The notes beneath the pieces are model-generated. The model saw only the letters and a list, made by a program, of their open reading frames with translations, ran no database searches and had not been told where the DNA came from. A DNA stretch of 64,000 nucleotides from Gimesia alba (lineage in GTDB: Bacteria > Planctomycetota > Planctomycetia > Planctomycetales > Planctomycetaceae), in NCBI RefSeq assembly GCF_007744675.1, contig NZ_CP036269.1, positions 5,187,546 through 5,251,545 on the forward strand. The letters are read 5' to 3'. Positions 1 to 8,618 of the stretch are shown in pieces. Position numbers and translations under genes: made by a program. Position 1 is the stretch's first letter; every line of letters starts with the position of its first letter.

Positions 1-174
1 AAACAGGACCACGGAGACCAGAAGATAAACGGGCAAGGAGAGATTGAGCCACAACATCCCTAAAACCAGCGGGGGTCCTAACAGGCTGCCGAATGTCCCG
101 GGGACCTTGGGAATCAGGCCAATTCCCAGTCCGGTGGCGAACAGCAGAATAGATTGCTTTTTGAGGTTTCTCAT
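1..174 (-). CDS. pgpA: Phosphatidylglycerophosphatase A, N-terminal 58 codons (runs off the window)
   Basis: Reading the minus strand from an ATG at 172-174 gives an open frame to the window edge. The first 58 residues contain GLIPKVPGTFGSLLG (about residues 19-33), the characteristic N-terminal glycine/proline motif of the PgpA family, followed by a hydrophobic helix (LVLGMLWLNLSLPVYLLVSV). PgpA removes the phosphate from phosphatidylglycerophosphate at the inner membrane to make phosphatidylglycerol. The family is usually about 150-170 residues, so roughly two thirds of the gene lies outside the window. No strong Shine-Dalgarno is visible before the ATG. The catalytic Asp residues are beyond the edge, so activity cannot be judged here. 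Confidence 0.82.
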   Translation of the reverse strand, partial: MRNLKKQSILLFATGLGIGLIPKVPGTFGSLLGPPLVLGMLWLNLSLPVYLLVSVVLF

Positions 175-499
175 TAATGATAGATATTCGACCAGCAAAT
201 TCTCTGCTGTGCAGGACGGAAAAAAGTCACTATTCAAGATAATCGAAGTCGTTTATACTCTACGCGGAAGCAATTTTCCCGGGTACAAATGAACAATTCA
301 CTTTTCTGAAGTGAGCTGTTCCTGTAGAGGTAAATCTCTACAATTCTGAGTGATCCAGTCTTTCAAAGTCATGAATAGTACCTGAACGACCAGAGATTGC
401 CAATTGGATTCAAACTAAACCTACCCAGCCATTCAGAAACTCTTCCTGTGAAGCTGAACTCTGAATGTCATTACGACCATACCAACCAGGATTGAAGAC
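175..499. other. Intergenic region between divergent pgpA and cysI
   Basis: No convincing gene is seen here. The stretch must hold the promoters of pgpA (leftward) and cysI (rightward). A small dyad, gtagag(324-329)/ctctac(336-341), lies about 160 bases before cysI and could be an operator or a leader hairpin. No T-run follows it, so it is not a terminator. A short open frame on the plus strand that crosses the pgpA start is a shadow of pgpA. Confidence 0.4.
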
Positions 500-2221
500 A
501 TGACATCCCAAGAAGGCCCCAAGCTTTCCAAACTGGAACATCTCAAAGCAGGCAGCCGCCAGCTTCGTGGAACCATTGCTGAAGAACTATTGAATGACAG
601 CGATGAGTTCACCGGCGATTCCACGCAGCTCTTGAAACACCACGGCACTTATCAGCAGGATAACCGTGATCTCAGAAAAGCCAAGAATCCGGACGGAACC
701 CGCAAGGGAAAAGCGTATAGCTGCATGATCCGTACCCGGGTTCCCGGCGGTAAAGTCACCCCGGAACAATTCCTGGCCGAGTTGGATTTATGCGATCAAT
801 ATGGCGACGGCACCGTGCGTTTGACAACACGTCAGGCATTCCAGTTGCACGGTGTGATTAAAGGCAACCTGCGTGCAGCCATTAAAGGAATCAATGACTC
901 CAAGCTAACCACGCTGGCCGCCTGTGGTGACGTGAACCGAAACGTGATGGCATGCCCTGCCCCATACAAAAACAATCCGATCTTCGATTCGATGCAGGAC
1001 ATGGCATACGCGATCGCTGAGCATTTGCGACCGAAAACAACATCGTACTTCGATTTGTGGATCACGGACGAAGAAGGCAACAAGACTAACGCAGCAGAGT
1101 TCCAGCCGGTAGAAGAACCGATCTACGGCAAAACGTATCTGCCGCGTAAGTTCAAAATTGGCATCGCTCTGCCTGAAGACAACTGTGTTGATATTTTTAC
1201 GCAGGACATTGGCCTGTTGGCGATTGTCGAAGACGATGCCATTATCGGCTACAACTTCTATGTCGGTGGCGGTATGGGAGTCACTCCCAGTAACAAGAAA
1301 ACCTACCCTGCTCTCGGTAAACCTCTGGGCTTTGTTGAAAATGATCAGGTGCTCGCGGTTGCGGAAGCGGTCGTCAAAGTCCAACGCGATTTTGGTAACC
1401 GGGAAGACCGCAAACAGGCACGTATGAAATATCTGGTCGACAATCTGGGTATTGAAACGTTCCGGGAAAAAGTGGCCGAATATCTGGGTTCAGCGATCAC
1501 AGCCCCCCGCGATGTGGAAGTCACGGGAATTGACGACCACATGGGCTGGCATGAACAGGGGGATGGCAAACTGTTCCTCGGCGTAAATATTGAAAATGGC
1601 CGGATCAAAGATGATGGAGACCTCAAGATTAAAACCGGTCTCCGCAAGATTCTGGAGACTTACGGGTTCAACTCACGTATCACTGCGAAACAGAGTGTCA
1701 TCTTCTGTGATATTGATCCTGCGGATAAAGAGGACATTGAAAAGATTCTGGCAGACCATGGCATGAAACGCGCCGATGAACTCTCGGTAATTCGTCGCCT
1801 CTCAATGGCGTGCCCTGCCCTGCCGATGTGTGGCTTGTCGATTACCGAATCAGAACGCGTACTGCCGGATCTGATTACTGAGTTCGAGGAAGAACTGGAG
1901 AGACTGGGACTGCAGGACGAACAAATTTCAGTTAATATGACGGGCTGCCCGAATGGTTGTGCCCGCCCTTATGTTCCTGATATCGGACTGGTCGGAAAAG
2001 CGGTTGGTAAATACACGCTGTACCTGGGCGGCAACTCACTGGGAACTCGCCTGTCATTCGTCTATGACGATCTGGTTCCAATGGGGGAAATCACCAGCCG
2101 GCTCTCGCCTTTACTGGAATACTTCAAAGAAGCTCGTGAGGCTGGCGAATTGTTTGGCGATTTCTGTCATCGCATGGGCAAGGAAGCATTACAGGAAAAA
2201 GCAGGTCTGGCAGCGAAGTAA
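500..2221 (+). CDS. cysI: Assimilatory sulfite reductase, hemoprotein (beta) subunit
   Basis: A 573-residue protein of the nitrite/sulfite reductase ferredoxin-like family. It reduces sulfite to sulfide with six electrons using a siroheme coupled to a [4Fe-4S] cluster. The four cluster ligands are visible as C438-x5-C444 (CPALPMC) and C483-x3-C487 (GCPNGC), in the order and spacing of the family. The N-terminal half carries the repeat segment GTVRLTTRQAFQLHG. Length matches the usual 550-590 residues. No flavoprotein subunit (CysJ) lies next to it, so electrons come either from ferredoxin or from a CysJ encoded elsewhere. A siroheme nitrite reductase would share the motifs, but the N-terminal DNRDLRK-type region reads as sulfite reductase. 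The next sulfur gene, cysH, is 16 kb away on the other strand. Confidence 0.9.
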   Translation: MTSQEGPKLSKLEHLKAGSRQLRGTIAEELLNDSDEFTGDSTQLLKHHGTYQQDNRDLRKAKNPDGTRKGKAYSCMIRTRVPGGKVTPEQFLAELDLCDQYGDGTVRLTTRQAFQLHGVIKGNLRAAIKGINDSKLTTLAACGDVNRNVMACPAPYKNNPIFDSMQDMAYAIAEHLRPKTTSYFDLWITDEEGNKTNAAEFQPVEEPIYGKTYLPRKFKIGIALPEDNCVDIFTQDIGLLAIVEDDAIIGYNFYVGGGMGVTPSNKKTYPALGKPLGFVENDQVLAVAEAVVKVQRDFGNREDRKQARMKYLVDNLGIETFREKVAEYLGSAITAPRDVEVTGIDDHMGWHEQGDGKLFLGVNIENGRIKDDGDLKIKTGLRKILETYGFNSRITAKQSVIFCDIDPADKEDIEKILADHGMKRADELSVIRRLSMACPALPMCGLSITESERVLPDLITEFEEELERLGLQDEQISVNMTGCPNGCARPYVPDIGLVGKAVGKYTLYLGGNSLGTRLSFVYDDLVPMGEITSRLSPLLEYFKEAREAGELFGDFCHRMGKEALQEKAGLAAK

Positions 2222-2306
2222 CATTCGGCCCCGTTTTTTGCGATTTTACCGAACCTGATCCGAGCAAAGCTCCTCTATCATTTTGACAAAATCAATCCGG
2301 AACGGG

Positions 2307-2337
2307 TTGACCATGAGTGATTCAGCAGGTAGATTAT
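2307..2337 (+). promoter_or_regulatory. Possible leuA-leader promoter (weak match)
   Basis: TTGACC at 2307-2312 and GATTAT at 2332-2337 are 19 bases apart and resemble sigma-70 type -35 and -10 boxes (4 of 6 at the -10). If used, the transcript would begin near 2344, just upstream of the leucine-rich leader peptide. The spacing is longer than optimal and planctomycete promoters are poorly characterised, so this is only a candidate. A 24-codon frame starting at 2313 would overlap it and is probably not translated. Confidence 0.25.
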
Positions 2338-2394
2338 CTGCACAAGAAGGCAGTCCTGCTGCCGAGACCAACGATCAATTGAGTTGAAAACCAA

Positions 2395-2460
2395 ATGCAA
2401 ATTCACAATCTGCTAAACCTGAGCCTACTACTAAACCTGCTATCCCAAGCCAGGTCCTAG
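2395..2460 (+). CDS. Leucine-rich leader peptide of leuA (attenuator control peptide)
   Basis: A 21-codon frame, ATG at 2395 and TAG at 2458-2460, sits 144 bases upstream of leuA. Eight of its 21 codons are leucine (2410-2415, 2419-2421, 2425-2433, 2437-2442), including three in a row. Five are CTA, the other three CTG. The peptide begins MQIHNLLNLS and continues with a second Leu block. Its stop is 32 bases before the 5' arm of a rho-independent terminator (2493-2531) that itself ends 73 bases before leuA. This is the layout of known Leu attenuators (E. coli leuL also uses CTA control codons): slow decoding when Leu-tRNA is scarce would stall the ribosome and favour read-through. The Shine-Dalgarno is weak (gagttga). 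The codon make-up is seen; the regulatory role is inferred. Confidence 0.72.
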   Translation: MQIHNLLNLSLLLNLLSQARS

Positions 2461-2492
2461 GTTCTTTGTACGATTGTTAATCAAAAACAGCG

Positions 2493-2531
2493 AAACCCTG
2501 AGACCAGATTGGCCTCAGGGTTTTTTATTTT
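2493..2531 (+). terminator. Rho-independent terminator in the leuA leader (attenuator)
   Basis: AAACCCTGAG (2493-2502) pairs perfectly with CTCAGGGTTT (2514-2523) around an 11-base loop and runs into a T-rich tract. It lies 272 bases after the cysI stop and 73 bases before leuA, directly after the Leu-rich peptide, so it is better read as a leuA attenuator than as the cysI terminator. The leader holds near copies of the 5' arm (AAACCTGAG at 2415-2423, AAACCTG at 2433-2439). It also holds a segment at 2453-2463 that can pair, with bulges, with 2494-2505 as a possible antiterminator. Confidence 0.8.
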
Positions 2532-2604
2532 GCCCGCTGGTACTATTCTGGTCTCTCATTAGCTCCCCTGATCGGGAGCGGAAATTGATTCATGGAGAAA
2601 ACCG

Positions 2605-4128
2605 ATGTCCAACGACACAGTAAAGATTTTTGACACCACCTTGAGAGACGGTGAACAATCGCCTGGTTGCAGTATGACAACCGCCGAAAAGATGAAAGTG
2701 GCTAAGGAACTTGTGGAACTGGGCGTGGATATCATAGAAGCCGGTTTCCCTATCGCCTCCCCAGGCGATTTCGAAGCGGTCCGCAAAATTGCCAATGAAT
2801 TCGGAAGCCAGACAACAATCTGTGGATTGGCCCGCTGTCGTAAAGACGATATCGACCGAGCCTGGGAAGCCTTGAAAGACGCGGAGAAATCCCGCATTCA
2901 CGTGTTTCTCGCGACCAGTTCGATCCACCGCGAACATAAACTGAAAATGAACAAGGAACAGATCGTAGAGACCGCCGTCGAAATGGTGAAGCGGGCCCGC
3001 GATTACTGCCCTGATATCGAATTCTCACCTGAAGATGCTGCCCGTACCGAGAAAGACTTCCTGTGTGAAGTCGTCGAAAAAGCAATTGACGCCGGGGCGA
3101 CGACCGTTAACATCCCTGATACCGTCGGCTATGCGACGCCGGCTCATTTTCACGATGTGATCAGAACGCTGAAGAACAATGTGCCTAACATTGACCGGGC
3201 GATAATCAGCACCCACTGCCACAACGATCTTGGGCTCGCGGTTGCCAATAGTCTGGCTGCCGTCGAAGCGGGCGCACGACAGATTGAATGTACAATTAAC
3301 GGCTTAGGCGAACGGGCTGGCAACTGTGCGCTGGAAGAAGTCGTCATGGCATTGAAAACACGTGCCGACTATTACGGCGTGCACACGAATATCAATACCA
3401 AGCGTCTGTACCCGATCAGCCACCTTGTTTCGACGGTCACCGGTATGACGGTTCAACGGAATAAAGCCATCGTGGGAAAAAATGCGTTTGCCCATGAGGC
3501 CGGCATTCACCAGCACGGCGTTCTTCAGGAACGAACGACCTATGAAATTATGCATCCGGAGGATGTTGGTTATGTGGGCACGAACCTTGTGCTCGGTAAG
3601 CATAGCGGGCGGCATGCATTTCGCGACCGGGTTCAGTCTTTGGGACATACGTTGGATGATGAAACGTTCGAGCGGATCTTCAATGAGTTTATTGCATTAG
3701 CAGACAAGAAAAAGGAAGTCTATGATGCCGATATTGTCGCTTTGATCGAGAATCAGGTGACGGACGCACCGGAAAAATGGAAAATCGCCCGCTTCCACAC
3801 CTCTGCCGGAACAGGCACCATTGCCACGGCGACGATCGAACTGGCAGATGAAAACGGAAAAATTCACTGCGATGCTGCGACCGGCGATGGCCCGGTAGAT
3901 GCGGTGTTTCGGGCACTGGAACGGATTTCGGGAATCACCGCTGTTTTGGAACAATACCATGTCGGCAGCGTTTCCAGCGGAAAGGATGCACAAGGGGAAG
4001 TGCGTGTGGAAGTTCGCATTAACGGAGAATTGTTTACCGGCCGCAGTGTGAGCACCGATATTATTGAGTCGAGTGCGAAAGCGTATCTGCAGGCGATCAA
4101 CAAGGCAGCCGCCAAACTGGAAAACTGA
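2605..4128 (+). CDS. leuA: 2-isopropylmalate synthase
   Basis: A 507-residue enzyme that condenses acetyl-CoA with 2-oxoisovalerate, the first committed step of leucine synthesis. The N-terminal TIM-barrel shows the signature [13 protein letters not shown] near residues 9-21, and STHCHNDLG supplies the metal-binding histidines. The C-terminal third (from about residue 385) matches the allosteric LeuA dimerisation domain that binds leucine, with the typical [12 protein letters not shown] ending. Length fits the long bacterial LeuA type rather than homocitrate synthase. A good Shine-Dalgarno (GGAGA, 2593-2597) precedes the ATG. It is preceded by a Leu-rich leader peptide and terminator, suggesting transcription control by Leu-tRNA in addition to feedback inhibition. 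No leuB or leuCD is adjacent. Confidence 0.93.
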   Translation: MSNDTVKIFDTTLRDGEQSPGCSMTTAEKMKVAKELVELGVDIIEAGFPIASPGDFEAVRKIANEFGSQTTICGLARCRKDDIDRAWEALKDAEKSRIHVFLATSSIHREHKLKMNKEQIVETAVEMVKRARDYCPDIEFSPEDAARTEKDFLCEVVEKAIDAGATTVNIPDTVGYATPAHFHDVIRTLKNNVPNIDRAIISTHCHNDLGLAVANSLAAVEAGARQIECTINGLGERAGNCALEEVVMALKTRADYYGVHTNINTKRLYPISHLVSTVTGMTVQRNKAIVGKNAFAHEAGIHQHGVLQERTTYEIMHPEDVGYVGTNLVLGKHSGRHAFRDRVQSLGHTLDDETFERIFNEFIALADKKKEVYDADIVALIENQVTDAPEKWKIARFHTSAGTGTIATATIELADENGKIHCDAATGDGPVDAVFRALERISGITAVLEQYHVGSVSSGKDAQGEVRVEVRINGELFTGRSVSTDIIESSAKAYLQAINKAAAKLEN

Positions 4129-4160
4129 GAATATTCTCTTCAACTGAATACGAGTCAGAA

Positions 4161-4610
4161 ATGACAACCGACGATCCTGAGTCACAGACCAAGAGCTTCA
4201 AAGGCAGAACGATTGTTCTGAGCCTGTTGATTTTTGGTCTGCTGATGTCAGGATCGCTGTATGTGTTTCAGGCTGTGAATACATTTCACTTTGCAGACGC
4301 TCAGAATGCGCTGGCGAGAGAATTCCCCAAGTCCCGTCCACGCGTGGAAGGGGGCCGGCTCAAAGGCAAACCGGAAAACCCGCTCACCTTTCGTGTTACC
4401 CTGGCGGTTCCCTTCAATCCAAATGAGGATGACGCGGCAATCCAAAAGATGACTGATCGCATTCTGGAAATTGCCTCTGAGAACATGGACCTGACCCAAT
4501 ATGAGCAGGCAGAACTCCATTTTTACCAGGCGGTTCCCGAACAAACCATCATCATGCGGGACGTCAAACGTGATCTCAAAACCTGGCTTGATCAGCGGGC
4601 CGTAAATTAG
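4161..4610 (+). CDS. Small single-pass membrane protein of unknown function
   Basis: A 149-residue protein I do not recognise. After a short polar N-terminus it has one hydrophobic helix (about residues 17-40, TIVLSLLIFGLLMSGSLYVF). A roughly 110-residue domain rich in charged residues follows and should lie outside the cytoplasm. That domain has an alpha/beta look (FRVTLAVPF, then an amphipathic helix, then AELHFYQAVPE). It starts 32 bases after leuA and may be co-transcribed with it, but nothing in it suggests a role in leucine synthesis. No lipobox or cleavable signal is evident, so it is probably a membrane anchor. Confidence 0.65.
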   Translation: MTTDDPESQTKSFKGRTIVLSLLIFGLLMSGSLYVFQAVNTFHFADAQNALAREFPKSRPRVEGGRLKGKPENPLTFRVTLAVPFNPNEDDAAIQKMTDRILEIASENMDLTQYEQAELHFYQAVPEQTIIMRDVKRDLKTWLDQRAVN

Positions 4611-5072
4611 GATCCCTCAGACGACGCGTCGAAGCCAACGACAGACATGTCGTTCAATCCGACACCTGTGTCTCATTTCAATTTTTGTCTGTCCTCACCT
4701 GATTTGCCTCAGGTCCTGTTTTACAGTTTCCCGACACGAATTTTCAGGAATCCCCCTGTTAAGTTATCACTGGCACACGCATTGCAGCAAGTGAAACCAA
4801 GCCTGTCATCATATAAGTTCTGAGAAGAACAAGTAGGCTTCCCTCCAGCCAAAGTGATGACGCCCGTCTTAAATTGGCTGGAGGGATAGCCACACTCGGA
4901 AAGTTCTCTCACACTGAAATCAACCTCGTCCTGGTGCCGATTTTCCAGTGAGCTGATCGCTTCTCCCTTCAAATCTCTCTTTCGCGACCCAGATACTCCG
5001 GCTATTATCAAAAAAACATGTCTGACGAGACACCCCGTTTTTTCAATTTGAGCCCGGACAGCGATCAATCTC
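4611..5072. other. Intergenic region with a strong long-stem hairpin
   Basis: No gene is accepted here. A minus-strand open frame fills most of it but has no family resemblance and would overlap the next gene start. Two structures are seen. One is a short dyad acctga(4697-4702)/tcaggt(4709-4714) followed by a modest T-run, possibly a weak terminator. The other is a long hairpin at 4836-4891, listed separately. Confidence 0.4.
4836..4891. repeat. Inverted repeat forming a 14-15 bp hairpin
   Basis: CCCTCCAGCC (4841-4850) pairs perfectly with GGCTGGAGGG (4876-4885). The stem extends through ggctt(4836-4840) against atagcc(4886-4891) with one bulged base, around a 25-base loop. There is no T-run on either side, so it is not a simple terminator. 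It lies about 180 bases before the glycosyltransferase gene at 5073 and could be a leader RNA structure or an independent RNA. The pairing is seen; any function is unknown. Confidence 0.6.
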
Positions 5073-6824
5073 ATGCAGAATCAATTACGAACAAGTAAAG
5101 GATTCTGGTCTGCAATCAGCATTCTCCTGCTATTTCAATTCTGCCTGGGGCTGTATTCCGCTCAAAAATTGACGGTCACTCATGACGAATATTGGCATTT
5201 GCCCGTTGGTTTACTTGGCTGGGAAACCGGTCGGTTTGACTATGATCGACTGAATCCTCCCCTGATTCGAACCTGGGCAGCGGTGCCTCTGTTATTCACA
5301 TCAGCGAAGGCGGGTGCCCCCGCTCGCTCGTCAGATCCTGCGGACTATGGAGACGCCTTTCTCCAGGCAAACCCGGAAAACTACCATCAGTATTATGCAC
5401 TGGGACGGATTCCGATTCTTCTGCTTTCAATCGCATCGGGGCTGCTGCTGGCAGTATGGGCGCGTGAGCTGTTTGGAACACTCTCAGCCTGTCTGGCAGT
5501 TCTGCTCTGGACGATGAGTCCTAATATTCTAGCCAACGCGGCTCTGGGGACACAGGATCTGGCAATCGCGGGGTTCTTCCTGGCAACGGTTTACTGTGGC
5601 TGGAAGTTTGCAAAGCAGGTTTCATGGAAATGGGCTCTGATCACCGGCTTGATTCTGGGGCTGGCACAAATCACCAAATACACGGCAATCCTGCTGGTGC
5701 CGATTCTGATGATCCAATGGTTTCTGCTGCGGGTGAAAAACACTGATGTCAACCATGACATCCCCCGAAAAACGATCCTGGCCCGATGGGGAGTGCTCCT
5801 GCTGGTAAGTTGCTTTGTGTTGAATGCCGGCTACTTGTTTCAAGGCAGTTTTCAGCCTATCAGTGCCTATCAATTTCAAAGTTCCGAACTCAAAGTTTTA
5901 AACCAGCTCCCTCCGCTGCTGCAAAACATCCCCTTGCCCCTTCCTCGGGATTACTTAATGGGCTTCGACCTGCAACGCTTCATCATGCAGCAGTCGCATC
6001 CCACCTTTCTGGATTCCGAATGGACGCGAACCGGCTTTCGCAGCTATTACCTTTACACGCTGATTTATAAGCTGCCTCACGGCGTTCAGTTTTTACTTCT
6101 GCTGGCTGCTTTTCAATGGTTCAAACAGCGAAACCAATCAGACTACATATCACTCCGAACCCTGGGAATGCTGCTGACGCCAGTGGTGTTATTAGTCTGC
6201 ATCGCCAGTCTGTCGAATAATCAACTGGGTTTGAGATACATTCTGCCCGTGCTCCCGTTCCTGTTTTTATTGATTGCCCCTCTGGCGGAACAACTGGATC
6301 TTGAGAAGAATAAGCTCTATTCCTACGCGATCATTGTCGCCGCTCTGACGCTGCCCTTTTCGCTCCGATTTGCTCCAGATCACTTAGCGTATTTTAATGA
6401 ACTGTCTGGTGGACCGGAAAATGGTGGCTTACATTTGATCGACTCGAATCTCGATTGGGGGCAGGATCTGTACCGGCTGAAAGAGTATCTGAAACAACAC
6501 AAGGTGGACGACCTTGGTCTGGCCTACTTCGGGACAGTGCCTCCCTCTACTCTGGGCGTTCCCTATCGCCTGCCACCCGAATTTCATCCTGAGCCGGGAA
6601 CTTATGCCATCAGTGCCAGCCTGTTACAGGGGCGTCCCTATTCCATTCGCAAACAGGACGGAAGTCGTCATAATCTGGGGAACGATGCTTTGGGTTATCT
6701 CCGTTTCTTCAAACCCAAAGCGCGGCTGGGATATTCGATCAATGTTTATGAACTGACACCGGAAGATGTGATTCGCTGGCAAACAGCGGTGAGCCGCGTC
6801 CAGAGGGGACTTCCCATCAACTAA
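5073..6824 (+). CDS. GT39-type membrane glycosyltransferase (ArnT/PMT-like)
   Basis: A 583-residue polytopic membrane protein with about ten to twelve hydrophobic helices. Near residues 33-60 it has HDEYWHLPVG and the downstream LNPPLIRTWA, the Asp-Glu/His plus NPPL pattern of the dolichyl/polyprenyl-phosphate sugar mannosyltransferase (GT39/PMT) fold. The C-terminal part holds a soluble stretch with DSNLDWGQDLYRL, a motif common in bacterial members of this family that are annotated only as hypothetical glycosyltransferases. It should move a sugar from a polyprenyl-phosphate donor onto an acceptor on the outer face of the membrane; donor and acceptor are unknown. It stands alone and converges with mobA. 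Confidence 0.75.
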   Translation: MQNQLRTSKGFWSAISILLLFQFCLGLYSAQKLTVTHDEYWHLPVGLLGWETGRFDYDRLNPPLIRTWAAVPLLFTSAKAGAPARSSDPADYGDAFLQANPENYHQYYALGRIPILLLSIASGLLLAVWARELFGTLSACLAVLLWTMSPNILANAALGTQDLAIAGFFLATVYCGWKFAKQVSWKWALITGLILGLAQITKYTAILLVPILMIQWFLLRVKNTDVNHDIPRKTILARWGVLLLVSCFVLNAGYLFQGSFQPISAYQFQSSELKVLNQLPPLLQNIPLPLPRDYLMGFDLQRFIMQQSHPTFLDSEWTRTGFRSYYLYTLIYKLPHGVQFLLLLAAFQWFKQRNQSDYISLRTLGMLLTPVVLLVCIASLSNNQLGLRYILPVLPFLFLLIAPLAEQLDLEKNKLYSYAIIVAALTLPFSLRFAPDHLAYFNELSGGPENGGLHLIDSNLDWGQDLYRLKEYLKQHKVDDLGLAYFGTVPPSTLGVPYRLPPEFHPEPGTYAISASLLQGRPYSIRKQDGSRHNLGNDALGYLRFFKPKARLGYSINVYELTPEDVIRWQTAVSRVQRGLPIN

Positions 6825-6839
6825 TTAGCCGGTCTGAAA

Positions 6840-7487
6840 TTACTCAAATGGCATAGGGGAGGTCGTATCCAGTCCCATCTCTTGCAGCAGATTATGATAT
6901 TGCTCGCGGGTATTTATATTCTGCAGTCCCAGCAAATGAGGGTCAACTTCGCGTAGATCCTCGGAATTTATAAAACAGGCTTCCACAGTTTCAGCCAGAT
7001 CGAGAGGCCGCCGTTTGTTTTCACTTAACAATTGCTGAATCGACTCAACCAGCGATGTCCGATAAATGGCTGCCAGAGGATGAAACCATTTCCCTTCTTG
7101 AACCATCGCCAGTTGATTTTTCCCCAGCCGGGAAATAATCATTTCAATGAACTCTGTCTGAATCAAGGGGGTATCGCAGCCTGAAACATAAGCAGCATCA
7201 CACTGATTTTTCAGAACTTCCAACCCGTGTCCAATGACGGACAACGGGCCTGCCCCGGATTCCCGATCGTGTACGACAATCACTGAATCAGGCAGCTCGG
7301 GTAGCTTCTGATCTTGCGAGGCCATCACAGCCACAGGGGAAACAACGGAAGAAACGATTCGCACGACCCGTTGTAACATGAGTTCATTTCCCACTGGCAG
7401 TAGCGCCTTGGGATAATTCATACGTGTACTTTCTCCACCACAGAGAATGATCCCGCCGATCTTCATTTTTTTGTTTGAGTTTGACAT
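6840..7487 (-). CDS. mobA: Molybdenum cofactor guanylyltransferase
   Basis: A 215-residue nucleotidyltransferase of the MobA family. The N-terminal GGIILCGGESTRM is the GTP-binding loop, PKALLPVG follows as the conserved lysine segment, and SGCDTPL (about residues 120-126) is the metal-binding aspartate motif. MobA attaches GMP to molybdopterin to form the guanine dinucleotide cofactor. A MobA-like NTP transferase with another substrate is possible, since no other mo-gene is adjacent. The gene converges with the glycosyltransferase, 15 bases between stops, and is divergent from the YkgJ-type gene at 7560. Confidence 0.8.
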   Translation of the reverse strand: MSNSNKKMKIGGIILCGGESTRMNYPKALLPVGNELMLQRVVRIVSSVVSPVAVMASQDQKLPELPDSVIVVHDRESGAGPLSVIGHGLEVLKNQCDAAYVSGCDTPLIQTEFIEMIISRLGKNQLAMVQEGKWFHPLAAIYRTSLVESIQQLLSENKRRPLDLAETVEACFINSEDLREVDPHLLGLQNINTREQYHNLLQEMGLDTTSPMPFE

Positions 7488-7559
7488 ATTCCTGCAGGTT
7501 ACTTACAAAAAGAATTCGAAAACAGCAGTTTAACACAATACAGAGAAACGATCTGAAAA

Positions 7560-7991
7560 ATGAGTGATCAGAATTCTGAACAAGAACCCTGGTATCGTGA
7601 TGGATTACAATTTACCTGTACTCAATGCGGTAACTGTTGCACGGGAGATCCCGGTGTTGTGTGGGTCGATGATTCAGAAATCGAGGCGATCGCAGAACTA
7701 ACGGGAAAATCAAAAGGGGAAATCTTATTGATGCATACCCGGCTTTATGCTGGGCGGCGTTCATTAACTGAATTTGCGAACGGTGACTGCACGTTTTTCG
7801 ATCCGGAGAAACGAGGCTGCACCATATATGAAGCCCGTCCCACCCAATGCCGTACCTGGCCGTTCTGGAACTCAAACCTTGAAACTAAAGCGAGTTGGGA
7901 CGCTCTCTCACCAGATTGTCCGGGTGCAGGCAAAGGAGCGTTTATCAGTTTTGAAGAAATCCAAAAGCGTGCTTCACAAACAGACTTATAA
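7560..7991 (+). CDS. YkgJ-family cysteine-cluster protein
   Basis: A 143-residue protein of the YkgJ / UPF0153 family, thought to chelate zinc or an iron-sulfur cluster. The conserved cysteines are visible: CTQCGNCC near residues 20-27, then GDCTFFD, then CTIYEARPTQCRTWPFW near residues 86-102. The last block is the family signature. The biochemical function is not established. It is divergently placed from mobA with about 70 bases between starts, and no close operon partner follows. Confidence 0.85.
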   Translation: MSDQNSEQEPWYRDGLQFTCTQCGNCCTGDPGVVWVDDSEIEAIAELTGKSKGEILLMHTRLYAGRRSLTEFANGDCTFFDPEKRGCTIYEARPTQCRTWPFWNSNLETKASWDALSPDCPGAGKGAFISFEEIQKRASQTDL

Positions 7992-8618
7992 TCTCTGCCC
8001 CTGTTTTACTTTCCCTATCTGCTGACAAACCAGTCCCTTTAGAACAATCCATTCTAATGACTTCCGGTCTGCTGACTTTGGACTCAACTTACAACTCGGA
8101 AGTAACGTGATACAGTCTTGAGTCACCTGATAACATCGATGATTTGCGATTTAATAAGTATCGATTCATAAAGGCTTTGTAGCTCTCGATTACTGCGAAA
8201 GTCACTCTCCAGCCCGCTTTTTTCAAATTTCGTGAGAAGTTTGTAAAAAAATCCTCGTGGCTTTAACTGGGGATTTTGACAAGACTGCGAATGTTTGGAT
8301 GATCTCATGATTCAAAGAACAATTAATTTTGTATCCAGTTGATAATAAATGAGTTACACATCATCAGTTCTATTTGAGTTCCGATTAATTAGAGCCAAAA
8401 TGAAAGTGTAAGAATTACCGTAGCCAAGTGACATTTTGTATAACAACGCTCTGTTTCCCGTGCCCTGCCAAAGATCGGTCTTGACTTACTGTTCAATTGT
8501 GGGAAATAATCTATTATGACACTAAGTCGTGTAACCCATTACAGTTGAGACGGCTCAAGAGTGCCCAGCGGAAGGGCGTAGCTGTCCGACGGCTTCTCAA
8601 AATTGGGAGAACCCAGTC
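7992..8618. other. AT-rich intergenic region upstream of the HU gene
   Basis: More than 600 bases without a convincing gene. A 61-codon minus-strand frame at 8123-8308 shows no family resemblance. The right end carries the probable HU promoter (8481-8510), leaving a leader of about 100 bases. I see no RNA gene or strong hairpin in it. Confidence 0.4.
8481..8510 (+). promoter_or_regulatory. Probable sigma-70 type promoter of the HU gene
   Basis: TTGACT (8481-8486) and AATAAT (8505-8510) match the -35 and -10 consensus at 5 of 6 positions each, 18 bases apart. Transcription would begin near 8517, giving an untranslated leader of about 100 bases before the GTG start. Recognised by eye only. Confidence 0.5.

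Noticed and set aside
44..292. 82-codon plus-strand frame at the left edge
   Set aside because: It lies opposite the clear PgpA N-terminus on the minus strand and has no recognisable content.
905..1384. 159-codon minus-strand frame inside cysI
   Set aside because: Antisense to the conserved core of sulfite reductase; composition is that of a shadow frame.
2313..2387. 24-codon frame just before the Leu leader peptide
   Set aside because: Plausible start context, but no amino-acid bias, and it overlaps the only promoter candidate. It is probably not translated; an upstream coupling role cannot be excluded.
4721..5074. 117-codon minus-strand open frame with several cysteines in the gap before the glycosyltransferase gene
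   Set aside because: No family resemblance, no ribosome site, overlaps the start of a real gene, and it reads through the strong hairpin at 4836-4891, which explains part of its sequence pattern.
8123..8308. 61-codon minus-strand frame in the AT-rich gap before the HU gene
   Set aside because: No ribosome site, no domain, low-complexity composition.
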